Below are positions 47,581 through 60,600 of a stretch of DNA of 64,000 bases, one piece after another. Origin of the DNA: Aphelocoma coerulescens (Eukaryota > Chordata > Aves > Passeriformes > Corvidae); contig NC_091014.1 in the NCBI RefSeq assembly GCF_041296385.1, forward strand, positions 16,715,578 through 16,779,577, read 5' to 3'. Within the stretch, counting starts at the first letter, position 1, and every line of letters starts with the position of its first letter. The notes beneath the pieces are model-generated. The model had not been told where the DNA came from, did not search any database, and saw only the letters and a program-made list of their open reading frames with translations. The position numbers and the translations under genes were made by a program.

Positions 47581-50500
47581 TAGATGTATTTAAAAAGACA
47601 GCTTAAAACCTAAGTTATAGCCCAGGAAAAACAAGTAACGGTGTTTTGGTTTTTTTTCTTTTTCCCCCTCAAATTCAGTTTTCAAAGTGAATTCAGAGGG
47701 AGTTGCCACTTTGGCTGATGAGATGCGACCTGTTTTAATCACTGCTGTCCACTGTCAGGTATGTCAGGCAATTTAGCTTCAGGTGCATAATGGCAAATTA
47801 TTATAGAGACAGAATGATTTTAAGTTTCTAGACAGTGGGAGCATTCCCAGAATCCATTACTGCCTGATTAAATTACTCAGATTTCTGTGTGTGAAGGTTT
47901 TGTACAGCAGCATGTAATCCACGAGAGTAACTAATCATATCATATTGATTTAGATGCTGCTGGAATGGGAAATCTAATTGTAATACTGTGAAAGCTTCTT
48001 GGGGAATCTGTACTAATGATTGCATTTGTAATCCCATTTGCAGGTGAAAGTTCTGAAGCGCAGCTCTGAGATGAATAGCAATGACGACGGTTTGGACACA
48101 GCCCTGCAAAATCAGGTTGCTGAAGATGAGAGGAGCAGAGGTTGTCCTGATGACTTAGCTGCAAGTTTACGTCCTTCTGGTTTTCTCCATCGATGCTTCC
48201 TGGGACATACACATACTTAACATAACACATACTGTCCTGCTCAACTTCAGAGGCCATCCCAGGAGCCAACACTGCAGTCTGAACTCTGCTGAGGTTTTGC
48301 AAGGACACCACTTCTCTGCACTCTCTCTCTTCTTTTTATCTGAGGATAAACACATTTGAAAAGCACTTTTCATTCAGGGAAATGAAATGCATACCTGGTT
48401 TTCATTAACATTCTTTACTGGTGTTTGATTCTTCTTTAAATACAAGTTTCTATGGTGTTTCTTTTGTGTTTGATGATTGCCAGCAACTTGATCTGCCTTG
48501 CCCTTTCATGTCTGTTCTCTGGCAATGTTATCCCCTCTCTTTTTTTCCTTTCTGGAATATGTGAGCTATTAACATGTGAATTATATGGACTGCTTTTTAT
48601 CTTTGCTCTTTGTGATATTATTGCAGAGCTGTATAAATATAAAAACGTAATGTGATGAATTGCTTTTTTCTCTTACTGTCATGGGATTTTTGTAGCTGTT
48701 GTTTTTTTTCAGTTTTCTGACCTGTTTATAAAGAAATAGAAAAAATCCTATCAAGAGAACCCTTGCATCTCTTGCATACACCAGAACTTGGGAGGTGGTT
48801 TGATGGGTGAGAGAGCACAATTACCTGGGAGAAGAGCTGCCCACCAGACTTTGACAAGGACTTGAAACACTTGTGTAGGTCAGGTGCAGCAAGCTTTCAG
48901 TCTGGCGGACAGGTCCCTTCAAGACACTGAAGCCTCCTTTCCAACGTGCAATAGGGCTCAGCTCACTTTCCCTCTTTGGACCCTGCCAGCATGTGATTTT
49001 TGAGGCCCAAACAGCCATGTCTCTCACAGGTGAAGTCTGGTTTGACTCTGAATTAGTGGCCGCTTTAAGAGAATAGTGGAAGAGACACCTTTGTCCTTCC
49101 CTTGGGAGCTGACTCAGACAGATACCAGGCTGGATTTCACAGCCCTGTGTCCTCTCCTGCTCACCCTGCAAACCACATCAGGGAACCCTGCAAAACACCA
49201 GGGCTGCACGTGCTGCAATCACCTTTCTGAGCACTCCAATGGGATGAGGAGCAGGGCCTGGGACAGGGATTTTCCTGGGAAGCCAGCCCCAAGCAGGACT
49301 AAAGGCAATGGATATAAACCATAAATTTCATTTTCATCCTTCCTGCAGGTGTTCTGCAAACTCACCACGTACTGCTGTGCATCGAAGCTTGTGAAGAGAG
49401 GGGTGGTGGCCCACCCGAGGGGGGCTCATCCCTGCTGCAGCTGTTCAGTGCTTCCCAGTTGGCTCTTGTCTATGCTTGGGTGAACAGGTACAAGGCAGAA
49501 TAAACTGGGGCCTTGGGCAGATGCTGCCTAGCTCCAAACAGGTTTTAAACTTTTTTACAGTGAAGCATTAATTATTTTTATTGCAGTGTATTTTCTTGCA
49601 AAGTTCAGGTGTAGTTTAATCCCACTCACAACAGAGAGATTCTGAATAATACAAAAGACATAAGAAAACCCTGAGACTTTGAAATAAGCCCCTATTATGG
49701 TTCCTAGTCATGAACAGACATTGCCTTTGTATTGGGGAGATGATCAAAGCTGGAAATTAATTAAGCACAGTTTAAATAGCCTTTAGGATATTCAGTTATA
49801 TACAGGAAAGCATTTTACAGGCATGTTTAATGGATGACTGTCTATTAGGTGTCATTGAAACTCAAGAGGTGTTTATTTATTGTTAAGGCTTCTCAAAGTT
49901 TTAGAGAGCATTTGAATTTAGGATAAACTACAGTCTGCTTCCTTGACAGGTATGCAAAGGTCTAAATGCTCTGTAAAGTCATGCTGGGGGTGCTTATTTT
50001 TGGTAATATAGATTCCCAACAGCTGTGATTCATGTTTCTAAAGAAGGTCTGCAACCAGAGTCAGTTCCTGAGGCTGACATGATCCCTGCCAGGCAGGAAC
50101 AGGATGAGAAAGAAGGAAAGAAGCAAGCAAGCAGGCAAACAAGCCTGGTTTGTGTGCTGTGATCCTGTACTCAAGGATCACAGTAAATGTCTCATTAAAA
50201 GATATTACACTAAAAATATACACAGATTTTCCACATCACTGAGTTTTTCATGGGGAACCATACAGCAGTGCCCCAGACACCTATTGCTGCTCAACAACGG
50301 GCAATAATAAGAAGAACATTTAATGAGATAATTTAAGTTAAATGACATTTAATACAAGATTATCAGATCCTGCCTTACTGTGAAATTACAGGCTCTTTTC
50401 CACCATTATATGAGATACACTTCCCAAAAGTCTCAAATTTCCCTGACAGAGATTTCCTTGAGGTCTGAAAATGCAGAGCAGATACAGAAATGCTTTAATG

Positions 50501-52376
50501 ACTGCAGTCTCCTCTACTTCACTATATTATTTTCTTCTCTTTTTCTGGGCTGCAAAAAAAATTCAGTAGTGAGACTGGGGCTCTCAAAGTGATGCTGACA
50601 TCCATCCAACCATTTCAGTTTCTCTGGAGATTACTCCATGTCTATCAACTTCTAACTGGGTTGAGGTTTTAACTTGTATGTTGCCATCAGCTCGGCTGCC
50701 TTCCTGTCAGCTGGCAGATCTGCGATCTGAGCTATCCTCTTTCTGATTTGATTTGCACATTTCCCAGTCTTTTGTCTGTGATCCACTCTTGGTAGGTGTC
50801 TGAGGACTGTTTCCCAGCATATATCATAGCTGTGCTCTGTACAGTGCTTGAGTCGGGGTAGGAGCCACATCAGACCTTGCTGAGGTATCCTGGGTTAGAC
50901 TTTTGTTATATACCCCCACACCATTGTAGCAATTTCTAGCCTACAAACAGGGCTTTTCAGTCCACAACATCAGAGGGACTGAAAATAACTGTGATTAAGG
51001 GTAAGCAGAGTATATACATATAAATATATATATATGTGCTGAAATTGATTGAAAATGCAGTAAGTATAAGATTGAAGAAAACATTGAATAAAGAGTCCCA
51101 GGAAGCAGGCTCATTCTTTTACCCACCAGACCAGAAGGTATGGTCCACCCATGCTGGCATTTTCAAAGTTTCCTGTTTCTTTCTTTCCCTGCCCAGCCTG
51201 TGCCAATGGCAGGTTCAAACTGTGAGGGTGCTGCTGCTGCCCAAAACTGTTCAGAGACCAAGTGCAAGGTGATGAACAAAAAACTCAAGTCAGAAGATTT
51301 GGAACAGATTTGTGTACAGTTCAAGGCATGGTGTCCTCCAGAGCATGTGGACCTGTTTGCCCACAAGGCAGTGTGGGATCTGCAGAAAAGGCATCCAATG
51401 GGGTCTGGCTTCACGCCCTCGGTTGAGGGCTACCAGCAGGGTCTGACTTTGTGCCTGAAGCCAAAGGGCACCATTCACACCAGAATGGAAGCTTCCCAGT
51501 TGAGAGAAGTGACACCTCTCCCCTCACCCGTCTGCTGCCCTGTGGAGTTTTCATCCCAAATCATGTTCCTGAAGGCATTTTGCATGATGTGTGAGGTTTC
51601 TTTAAACAGCAGTAAAAAAGAATTCCATCAAAAATCCCAACTCTAAAGGAGACGAAATCCTATAAACAAAAACTGCTGAACAGTTCTCCTCTATCATTGC
51701 TGAAGCCATAAGGGGCAATCTTGCTACAGCAGGGTGACATGCGCAGGATGCTGCAAGGCATCCCTGGCTGTGTGATCACTTGGTGAAGGCAACCATGTCA
51801 ACCACTTTCTCTGGAGTTCCTGCTGTGATATTTCTCAGCAAACAGGATTACTCCCATTTCATGCTCAGTTTGCATGTTTGGGGTTTTTTTCAGAAAGGGA
51901 AAGTGTTTTTTTTCATGTTTAGTGCTTCCCTGTAATTAATCTGTAGGACAGATATATGCTTTCTTGTGCTAGGTTTCTGTTTCCCAGCATATTCAGGCTT
52001 TATATCTCAGTCAACATATTACTTTCCCCTGAAAAAGAATTATTTCTGTAATCAGATTAGTGCTGAATTTATACTAAGTCTGAAGTACAGCTTTACTCAC
52101 TTGATTATTCAGTTTGCTGTAAATGTTGGGAATAAATTCCAAGAGAGCGAATCAAGCAATTTATTTTTTTACTACCCTTATACATATTTCTACTTATTTG
52201 CCATGTACCTTTACTACCCAGCTCTAGTTGTACAGAGTAGACAAAAAAATGATGCTCAGCAAGACCGTATGACCTATCTGAATGCTGAGATAAGAGCTTT
52301 AAACAATTTCTCCAGTAGAAAACTCCTAAAGTTTTAATGAAATTTCTTCTGATGCAAGAGCTGTGAGGGTTTGGGC

Positions 52377-52392
52377 TTTTTTTTTTTTTTAC
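52377..52392. repeat. Homopolymer T tract
   Basis: Sixteen consecutive T residues. Confidence 0.9.
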
Positions 52393-54046
52393 ATACACAT
52401 GGCTCATCTGAGATGTTGAAGAGATGTTGTGATGGAGAGCAGTTTCCCTACTGCTGCATTAATGAGAGCAATGGCAACAGAGTTATTCTGTTGATGCCAA
52501 CCCAGGCATATGAACTCATTTCACCCATTAATGCAGCATGATTCACAATTTTTTTTGTGTGTGTGAACTTCTGTATGGGCAGCCTACCTTGAAATTATCC
52601 AGGTTGGGTGGTGTCTGTGCTTTCTGCAAACAGTGCTCACTGTGAGTGGTATTGTTTGTCTTAAAGGCAGGTGTTTTAGGACATTTCTGGGACAAACATG
52701 CTGGATATGAAATATAAATTGAAGTGTGATATGCATATGAACTGGGAAGATGCACAAGTAACATAATTCTTGTAACTCTTAAGATGTTTCTTCATTTCAT
52801 AAGATTTAAGAGGATATTTTCTTGAGCGTTAGGGAAAGAGTTAATAAAGTCTGAAGTTGCCAAGTTATTAATTTTCCATTCAGGAATGGATTGCTCTGAA
52901 TTCAATTACCCAGCTGCAGAAGTGCTTCCCATTATTTGATGGCATCTTCTTAAAAGTGTAAATGGTGGTGTGCACATGGTGCTACTCAGAAGTGAAAGGC
53001 TCTGCATGTCATGTCAAGTTGGCCCTGGCAGAGCGTGCCAAGGTGAGATGCCTGTCCCCTGCAGGACACCACATCCCTGCCCAGTGAGGAGCAGTGCCTG
53101 GCACAGGAGCCTGGTATGAACTTCCAGGAAAAGCAATGGTCAGGCTTCCCCTATGTTGCCTTTTCTTTGGAATTCTCTAGGCCTTAAACTAGTTCATCAT
53201 TATTACTGAGTTACTAGGAAAAACGTATTTCATGCTCTATTTCATCCTGCTTTCTAGTAGCCCCAAATACCACACTGAACTGAAATAACTCCCTTCAATC
53301 TGAGAAGCGTCCTGTAACTACTGGAGGTCCTATGAGGAATGCAGTTTTCTTGGGAAGTAACCAAGGGGCAGTTTTCAGTCCGAAAAATGCATCCATGGCG
53401 ACTTGATATCTCAGCCTGCCTGGTGATGCACTGACTGGCAGGGGTTATCTTTGAATGCTGACTCCTCTTCCACCACAGCCTGTCTCCCAGCAGGCTGCAG
53501 GCAGTCACAGAGATGACATGGGTGCCACTGCCATCCCTGCCACTGCTCTAGGGCGTGGGGGCATTTGTGCCCAGGAGGCTTAGATATCATTTCCCAGCAA
53601 GAGGGAAACATTGTGTAAAAAAACTTTTTTCCAGGATTTCTCACTGTCTGGTTTAGTTTTCATTGTCTTGAGGGTTGAAATTGCCAGTGCACACACTGGG
53701 GGAGTCACTCTGGAAGAGGAACAGTTAAGTCAGGTCCCAGTGGCAGGAAGTACTCCTTCAGTCTCATCTTTCCTACCCATAGTGTTGTCCTCATTAATTT
53801 TTGCTCCTAATAATATCTCTGTGTATAAATAATTCTAGTCTCTCCTCTGTTTTCACAACCACCAGGGGTTTACAGAGCCTGAAAGAAGTAAGCTATGCAC
53901 TGAGAGTGTTGTAAAATAGACAAACATGCACCACCAGAAATACCACATTATACTGGCATAGCCCAGGGCCCCCTGCTCCCTCAGGTGGGTCACATCACAA
54001 TGCCCTTGCAGGCCATAGCAGCATGAAAGCTAATATATATTTTTTG

Positions 54047-54110
54047 GTTTGGTATGGTACAGTATAGTATGGTTTTGTATAGTATAGTACAGTACAGTAT
54101 AGTCTAGTCT
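54047..54110. repeat. Degenerate pentanucleotide repeat
   Basis: About twelve units related to GTATA/GTACA (for example GGTATGGTACAGTATAGTAT), broken by substitutions. Confidence 0.8.
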
Positions 54111-56682
54111 TTTTTAATGATGGATGATAAGGGATGCTTTAGTCTTCTGTTAAGTTACATGTTGCTATTTAAGCACTAGAGAGCAACCTGAGGTGGTGCT
54201 ACACCCCCTTTTGTGTATGTGTGTGGAGATCTGAAATTTTATTAGTAAACAATAATAGCTAAATAATTTGCACATGATTTACCAATTCTGTCACGTCCCA
54301 ATAAAAATACAGGGTTGCATGTGCCTTCAGATGCTCAAGGGAACAAGCAGGAGCAATCCAAGTTTCCTGACCAGTTTAGGGCATTCCCAGTTGGCCATCC
54401 TTGGCTACTACACATTCACAGGTGCCAGCACTGGTAGGACTTGACTTTGCAAGGTAAAGTCTAGAAAGCAAATATTCTTGGTTTAACTTTCCTGGTGCCT
54501 GTTTTTTAAGGTCTTTACAATGGAATTGAAGTCTAGTAAAAATAATGTATTTTTTTCCCCTCCCATCTGAGTGTCTCCAAGCTGTTACAGTCATATAGAA
54601 GTTTAGTATCATATGTCAAAAATACTTTCACCTCTACTTCAGAAACAGAGCAACCAGGGTGCAGAGGAACCTCTGTCAGTCTGCCCTGGGTCACAGGTAT
54701 ATTAGATTTGGACCCAGAAAACTGGTCCTTTTCCATGATGTGATGGAGTTTTCCCTAGGGACTTGTCCCTTCTGTATCCGTATTGTTCAGGCACCAGGGT
54801 CTGGAGGCTGGGGGGTTTCCAGCCATCAGCAGCTCCTGCCAATCTCTGCCTCTCACAGCCCTGCAGTCCCGACAGCACAACCGAGGGTGAAGGTGGCCAG
54901 TCACCACACCAGTGGTGGCACCTAGGTCACATTTGTCCTGCAGAGACATGCTCCTGGTGGCTGTGTTTATTTTGGGGTGTTTTTTTCTATTTTTCACCTG
55001 GTATAAGAGGAGAAGGTTGACAGCCACGACACACAGTTTCTTCCTCAGGCTACTCTGCCAGAGCTGCTTTTCTCAGCTGCAATCTCAAGTCATTTTAAAT
55101 AACTCTCCAGCAGCTCTAGCACACACTAATGTGATTAGGCTACTAGCTTCTCTGACCATATTGCTTCATACTGCATTTCAGACAGTAAATGCATTCCTCC
55201 CCTTGGAGCCACCTCTCCCAATTGCCCCTGGTGCCTGAGATGTTTATAGCAGTACAGGAATTCATCACTGTGCCCCTGTGGCAACAACTGCACTCGTGTT
55301 CACCCTCTCTCCTACCACAGACAACACGCATCCCAGAAGATTTGAACAAGACCAACTGCACTGTCATCCTGCATCCTGTTTTGAAAGTGTGGTGATGTTT
55401 CAGGCGGTGATGGAGGAGCACAGTGGTCATGGCAGGGACAGGACACTGTGCTGGGTGCAGCGGGCAGCTGGCAGTGGGATGAGCAGGGAGCCAAGAGCAC
55501 AGCAATTAAGCCACACATTCTGTTTCCTGCTACAGGCAATATTTTCATAGACTGTAAAATCTCTTTTCCTAGCAACGGCTGTCCTCTTTCTTGATTTAGT
55601 ACCTATGGTGCTGACAGTTTAAAGTCGTGTATTTTACAGGTAGTTAAACAAATCTCTGGAAAAGTGGCTCTTGCACTTTGAGGAAGATAGACTGGGTCTC
55701 TTTCTGCAGAGCAATACCCTTAAACGGGTGTCTACAGAGCTATGAAGAATTTGCTCTCTACCAGGATTTGAGGGGAGCAAACCCACTCCCACTAGAGAAC
55801 CTACATTTCTCTGGGGAAATCTCTTCTTTCACTACAGATGAACAAGTAATCAAGGGAAACCCTTCTACGAAGATAAATGTCAGAGAAATGGGATTCCTGC
55901 AGACAGTTATAGTTCAACCACATCTTCACTTGAAGGAATTTGACCCCATGTCACTGACTTAATTTTCCTTAAGGAAAACCAATAGGCAGTGGAGTCACTG
56001 ACCAGTGTCACTGGTGGGGACCTGGGCAGCCATGCTGCCTGTGGAAGCCTGGACTCCTGAGATCAGAAAGGCCTTTTCACTGAGCAATTCTCTGTTAGAC
56101 AGTGTGTTCTAAAATATGCAACTCTCTTAAAATAATGGGTCTCATCTTGATACAGCCTTAATTTTTCCAATGGTCCTCTCCTTCACTGACAATTACAAGC
56201 ACTATAATGTAAAGATAAGATAGGGAGCTGGGCTTTATATGTTGCAGTATGACATATTTAGTATCAGCTGAGTTTTCCCATGATTTTAGGATGCTGATAA
56301 CCAACTGAAGAATACTTCAGCTCTGCAGGACTACCGGTGTAGTTTATCAGCCTGAAAAAAGGTTTACTATCATTTTCATATATAATTCTTGTGACAATGT
56401 GTCACGTGCAGATTTTACCAGGAGAAGCTGTCTTCTGAAATTCACTGCCATATATTATGTTTATGCAGGTTTATGTTTAGAGGCACGTACAGGTGACGAA
56501 GATATAGTGGTACTCTTTACCATGAGATGAAGTTGTGTGAAAGATTGGCTGCAGAACCACTGTATTTCTTTAGTCTGTTTTTTTCCCTGTGAAATACATC
56601 CAATACTGAGATGCAACAGAATGGTCCTATCATTTGATTAAATAATTATTTCTAATGGAAGGGCAAATCAGTTCATAAAAAA

Positions 56683-57640
56683 CATAGAATCACATAATGA
56701 TTTAGGTTGTAATGGACCTCTGGATGTTTCCAAGTGTGGCAAGTGTCAAAGGAGAGCAGGTTGCTCAGAGCCTTGCCCTGATGAGCTTTGAACCTCTCCA
56801 CGATTGGAGACTCCAAACCAATTTGGACATCCTTTTCTGGTGTGCAACCATTATCACTATAAATACTTTTTTCATTGTGACAGTCTGTCATTCCCCACGC
56901 TGCAACCTTTTCTAGTTGACTGCATATCACTGTAACGAGCCTGGATTTGTCTTCTCTGTGGTACTGGAAGTCAGAACTTCAAACAGGGTAGAACAGCAGT
57001 GCAGTCCCCCTTGGTCCACTTTTCTCAAGGCCAAACCAAGCCTGTTTCCTCAGACTCCTCTCACACATTGTGTGCTCCTGACCCTTAACCCCATCAGTGG
57101 CCCTGAGCTGCACTTCTTCCAGTTAGTCCGTACTTTTCCAGCTTGTTTGGGCTGCTCTGAATGTCCTCCCTGTCCTTTTGCATACCCATCTGCCTGCTAA
57201 TTCAGTGTTACCTTGCTGAGAGTACAGCCCCTCCCAGCAGTCAGGTCACTGATGAAGGCATCATGAAATACCAGCCCCAGTATCAATCCTCAAGGAGCAC
57301 CACCTGAGACCAGCTTCTGGGTAGACAGTGAAACACAAGCCACTGTCCTTTAAGTTCAATAGTCTGGCCAATTTTTATGCCCCTTCTTGTCCATCTGTGT
57401 AGTCCATATCCTTCTTACCTGGCTACAAAGTTACCATCTAAGGTGAGAATGTTGAAAGCTCTGCTAAAATCAACACCTTCTGTTCTCCTGTACTGCAGAG
57501 CTACACACTGCAGCACAGGGGCAATCAGGTCAGTCATCTGTGACCTGCCCTTCTTCCTGCCCTGTCTTTGTCTTTTATCAGATGAAGTCTCTTACAGGAC
57601 ATCATGTATGCCTCCAGACAGTACAGAAGTTGTGGCACTC
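56683..57640 (-). mobile_element. Old CR1-type LINE, 3' kilobase including reverse-transcriptase remnant
   Basis: The left end shows CATAGAATCACATAATGATT, a CR1-like 3' terminus in reverse complement, and CTGGATGTTTCCAAG/GGTTGCTCAGAGCC-type blocks. Farther right (about 57240-57540) the minus strand still reads as broken pieces of the CR1 reverse-transcriptase region: VDFSRAF near 57460 (compare DFSKAFD), and a decayed VPQGS-like and FINDL-like stretch near 57240-57320. Stops and frameshifts throughout mean it is long dead. It is the longest LINE piece in the window; the right limit is approximate. Confidence 0.75.
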
Positions 57641-60600
57641 CCTTCTCTGTTGGGAAGGACATGCAGAAGGACAAATTTGCACCCTGTTGAAGCAAAGGCT
57701 TTAAGGATGTGAAAACTTTTCCCCTCAGTGAAGACATTTAAGCCATGACCAGCACCTGTCTCCTCCTAGAGACAGACGATTTCCAAGCACAAGTGCTCAA
57801 CTCTAACACTCAGTTTTTGTCAGCCCAGATTTTGCAGTTTCTGAGAAGAGATGTATCTGATTCAAACAAGACCTGGCTTTGGATTCACAGTGCCAAACCA
57901 AGCTGGAGAAGCAGTTTCCACTGCAGGCAGCAGTGTCAGCTGCCAAAGCCCCATGTCTCCATGCACCAGAGAAAAGAAATATCCTTATTGCTGCTGTCAC
58001 AATTATTTACACATTTGCGTTATCATTGCCCTCACAGACCAGGCTTCCCAATGCAGGACGTTGCAGAAAGATGAAGATAAAAGAATGGCTCCTTTCCTAC
58101 AGCTCTCGTATGCTCAGCCACTGTTTTCTCCTCTGCCAAATACCTGCCAGGTGCAGCTCTGTGTATATGTGAGAAGCCTGAGCTTAATTTTTATTTTTTT
58201 TTACACAATTTAAAATATTTGCTGCAGTAAAGAGCTGTATTTTGTGGCTGAAAAGTCAGAGAGAGAACAGCCTCAGCACAATTAATTGTGGAGTACTGCG
58301 GCCCCCATGGTGCTGACTGGTCCCAGTAACCTGAGGGGGATGTCACACTCTCTCTTACCTCCCCTTGCTAATCAGGACCTCGTTTCTTTCAACGATGAGG
58401 AGATTACCAAATCCAGACCCTCCAGCTCTGTTCTGCAGGAAGGTCTGGGCAGGATTTATCAATTGCACACCTAAATCACATTCTCTTTCCTTATATTAGT
58501 TTTGAGGATAAGAGGAAGTGCTTTTGCTGGGACTGTTCATCAGGCTTTATAGTGCACTTATGAACTGGGGCTGTGTAAGCTGTGGAGGTGGCACAGAAAT
58601 AGGCACCTGTTTCATTTATATGATTATCTATTAGTGTAAAGGCAGTAGCCAGCCTTTCTGAGGTATAAGCTCAAGCCTTATCTCAGGGGTAGATAAACAC
58701 CTATTAAATAAGAGGTTAAATCTGTAGAAAGTGGGAGCAGGTTTTGAGAAACAGAGAGCACAGACTTTTTAGAAAGATACTGTAATTTTTGTATATTGAT
58801 CACCATTACCAATAAGTGTAGAGACTAGTGAGTACTACACTGATGGATAACACTGGGGCTAAAAGATCAGAATAATCTAGCAAGGATAAAACAGAGTTTT
58901 GGTAGGATCAGATAGGCTAGACAGAGAGGAGACATAATATTCTTGTCACCTTTACAAGTTCTCTGTCCTCTGCAGTATTGCCCACTGCAAAATATCCTCT
59001 CTGCTGCCTCTAAAAATAGAAATTGAGTAGATAGAAGCTGGATATCAGGGTGGAGGCATTAACAAAAATGCATTTGGCCAAACTGGTGCAAAAGAAGGTC
59101 ACAGCTTGAAGAAAAGAAGATTCTTTCTTTAAATTGCTGCTAAGTCCAATACAGGGGTATGCCACAAAAGTAGAGAAGCACCCTGTATTTCCTCACGTAC
59201 TGCCTTGATAAGAGTTCTTGTTTGAGGGCTGTGGCTTATGTCTGATATACGAATGCCTGTTCTTCTGTCTTCCACTTGCTTTAAGAAACACTGTGCTTGC
59301 CTGAGTCTCCTGAAATCCCAACACGATCTGTGCTGTTCGGCTCTCTCCCGCAGACCACCCTGGTGGGATGTGCCTTTGACAGCCTGCTGTCAGAGGATTT
59401 CCCTGCAGGCAAATTCTCTTTTTAAAATTCCTGACAGAAATGTCTTTTGAAAGGTTTTATTTTGTAAGTGCCTTTCATTTGCTCCCATACTGAAACCTCC
59501 TGGAAACTGGATTACCTTCCCCCGGATGTCTCTGGTGGGTGTTCTTGTACCCGAATAAAAGGATGCAGGATGCAGGTTTTCTGGTCTGATTAGAGCAGTA
59601 ATTAATATTCAGCAGATATCCAGAAAGCATGTCTGAAGATCTACAGTACGTGACATCTTGAAATAACTGGAGTAGGGTCTACAGTGTTAATTAGGAATTA
59701 CGTATGTGTCCAAAAAATATGTAAATAAAGTATAACAAGCTAGGAATGCTAAAGATCACAAAGACTGAAGGTACTCAGCAATGCCTAATTAAAGAGACTG
59801 CCAGTGTAACTAATTAATGAATCTTCTTTTTCAAGATGATCCTTCTAAACGACAACGCTCTAAAATGTGACTTTTTCATACTCATTTGAGATCAGGGTCC
59901 AAAAAGCACATTCCAGTTAGGGAACAAAAATAATGACACTGCACCATGACTAACGCCCTGTGGGGTAGCCACAATCAGGGTGCAGGGGTCCAGCCAGAGC
60001 AGGTAGCTGTGGACCACCTTTATGGACGTTGGTCTAACACAAAACATACAGCTGCTTCCTAAAAGATTACAGAATGCAGGTGAGTTCTGTCCTAAGCAAA
60101 AGCTTTCCAGAACCTTGAACTTTTTTCCTTTCTATTACGGTGTTTTTCAGACAGCATGGGGTGGAAGAAAAGGAGTTTTTAAAACAGCCAGACATGCAGC
60201 AAAGTGCTGTAGAGGGACCTTTGTGTTGAAGTCACTGCAGTGCCTCTGAACTGGTGCTTTGTTTCCCAAATAAATCACAGGTACTGAAGGAGTAGACAGC
60301 TTGGAGCATGGCTGTAAAGGTTCTCTGTTAAGAAGGAGAAACTGTTGACCACAATAAAAGGAACACGAATAGTTTTGAAGGCAGCTACCCCACAACTGGG
60401 ACTGTAAAGCCACTCATCAGCTTATCAGTCATGAGGAAGAGCTCTGTGGGGAGAATGTCTCAAAATGGGGTTGGTTTCCTTGGGGTTTTAAAAACAGGAC
60501 TCTTAGTTCTTGGGGTTTTAAAAATGATGGACACAGTTGCCCATCCATGTCTCTGGCAGATAAACAAATAGAAAATATATATATATGCATCTGTGTGACA

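Larger units (their letters stand above)
43983..56682. other. Intergenic, no gene recognised
   Basis: No recognisable gene. Frames near 47.94-48.31 kb (minus) and 51.14-51.65 kb (plus, 168 codons) are the longest, but lack a known domain. Contains the simple repeats at 47537-47580, 52377-52392 and 54047-54110. Confidence 0.55.

Noticed and set aside
51140..51646. 168-codon + frame preceded by a pyrimidine-rich CAG that resembles a splice acceptor
   Set aside because: The protein is not recognisable, no donor or neighbouring exon is evident, and a single acceptor-like site is common by chance.
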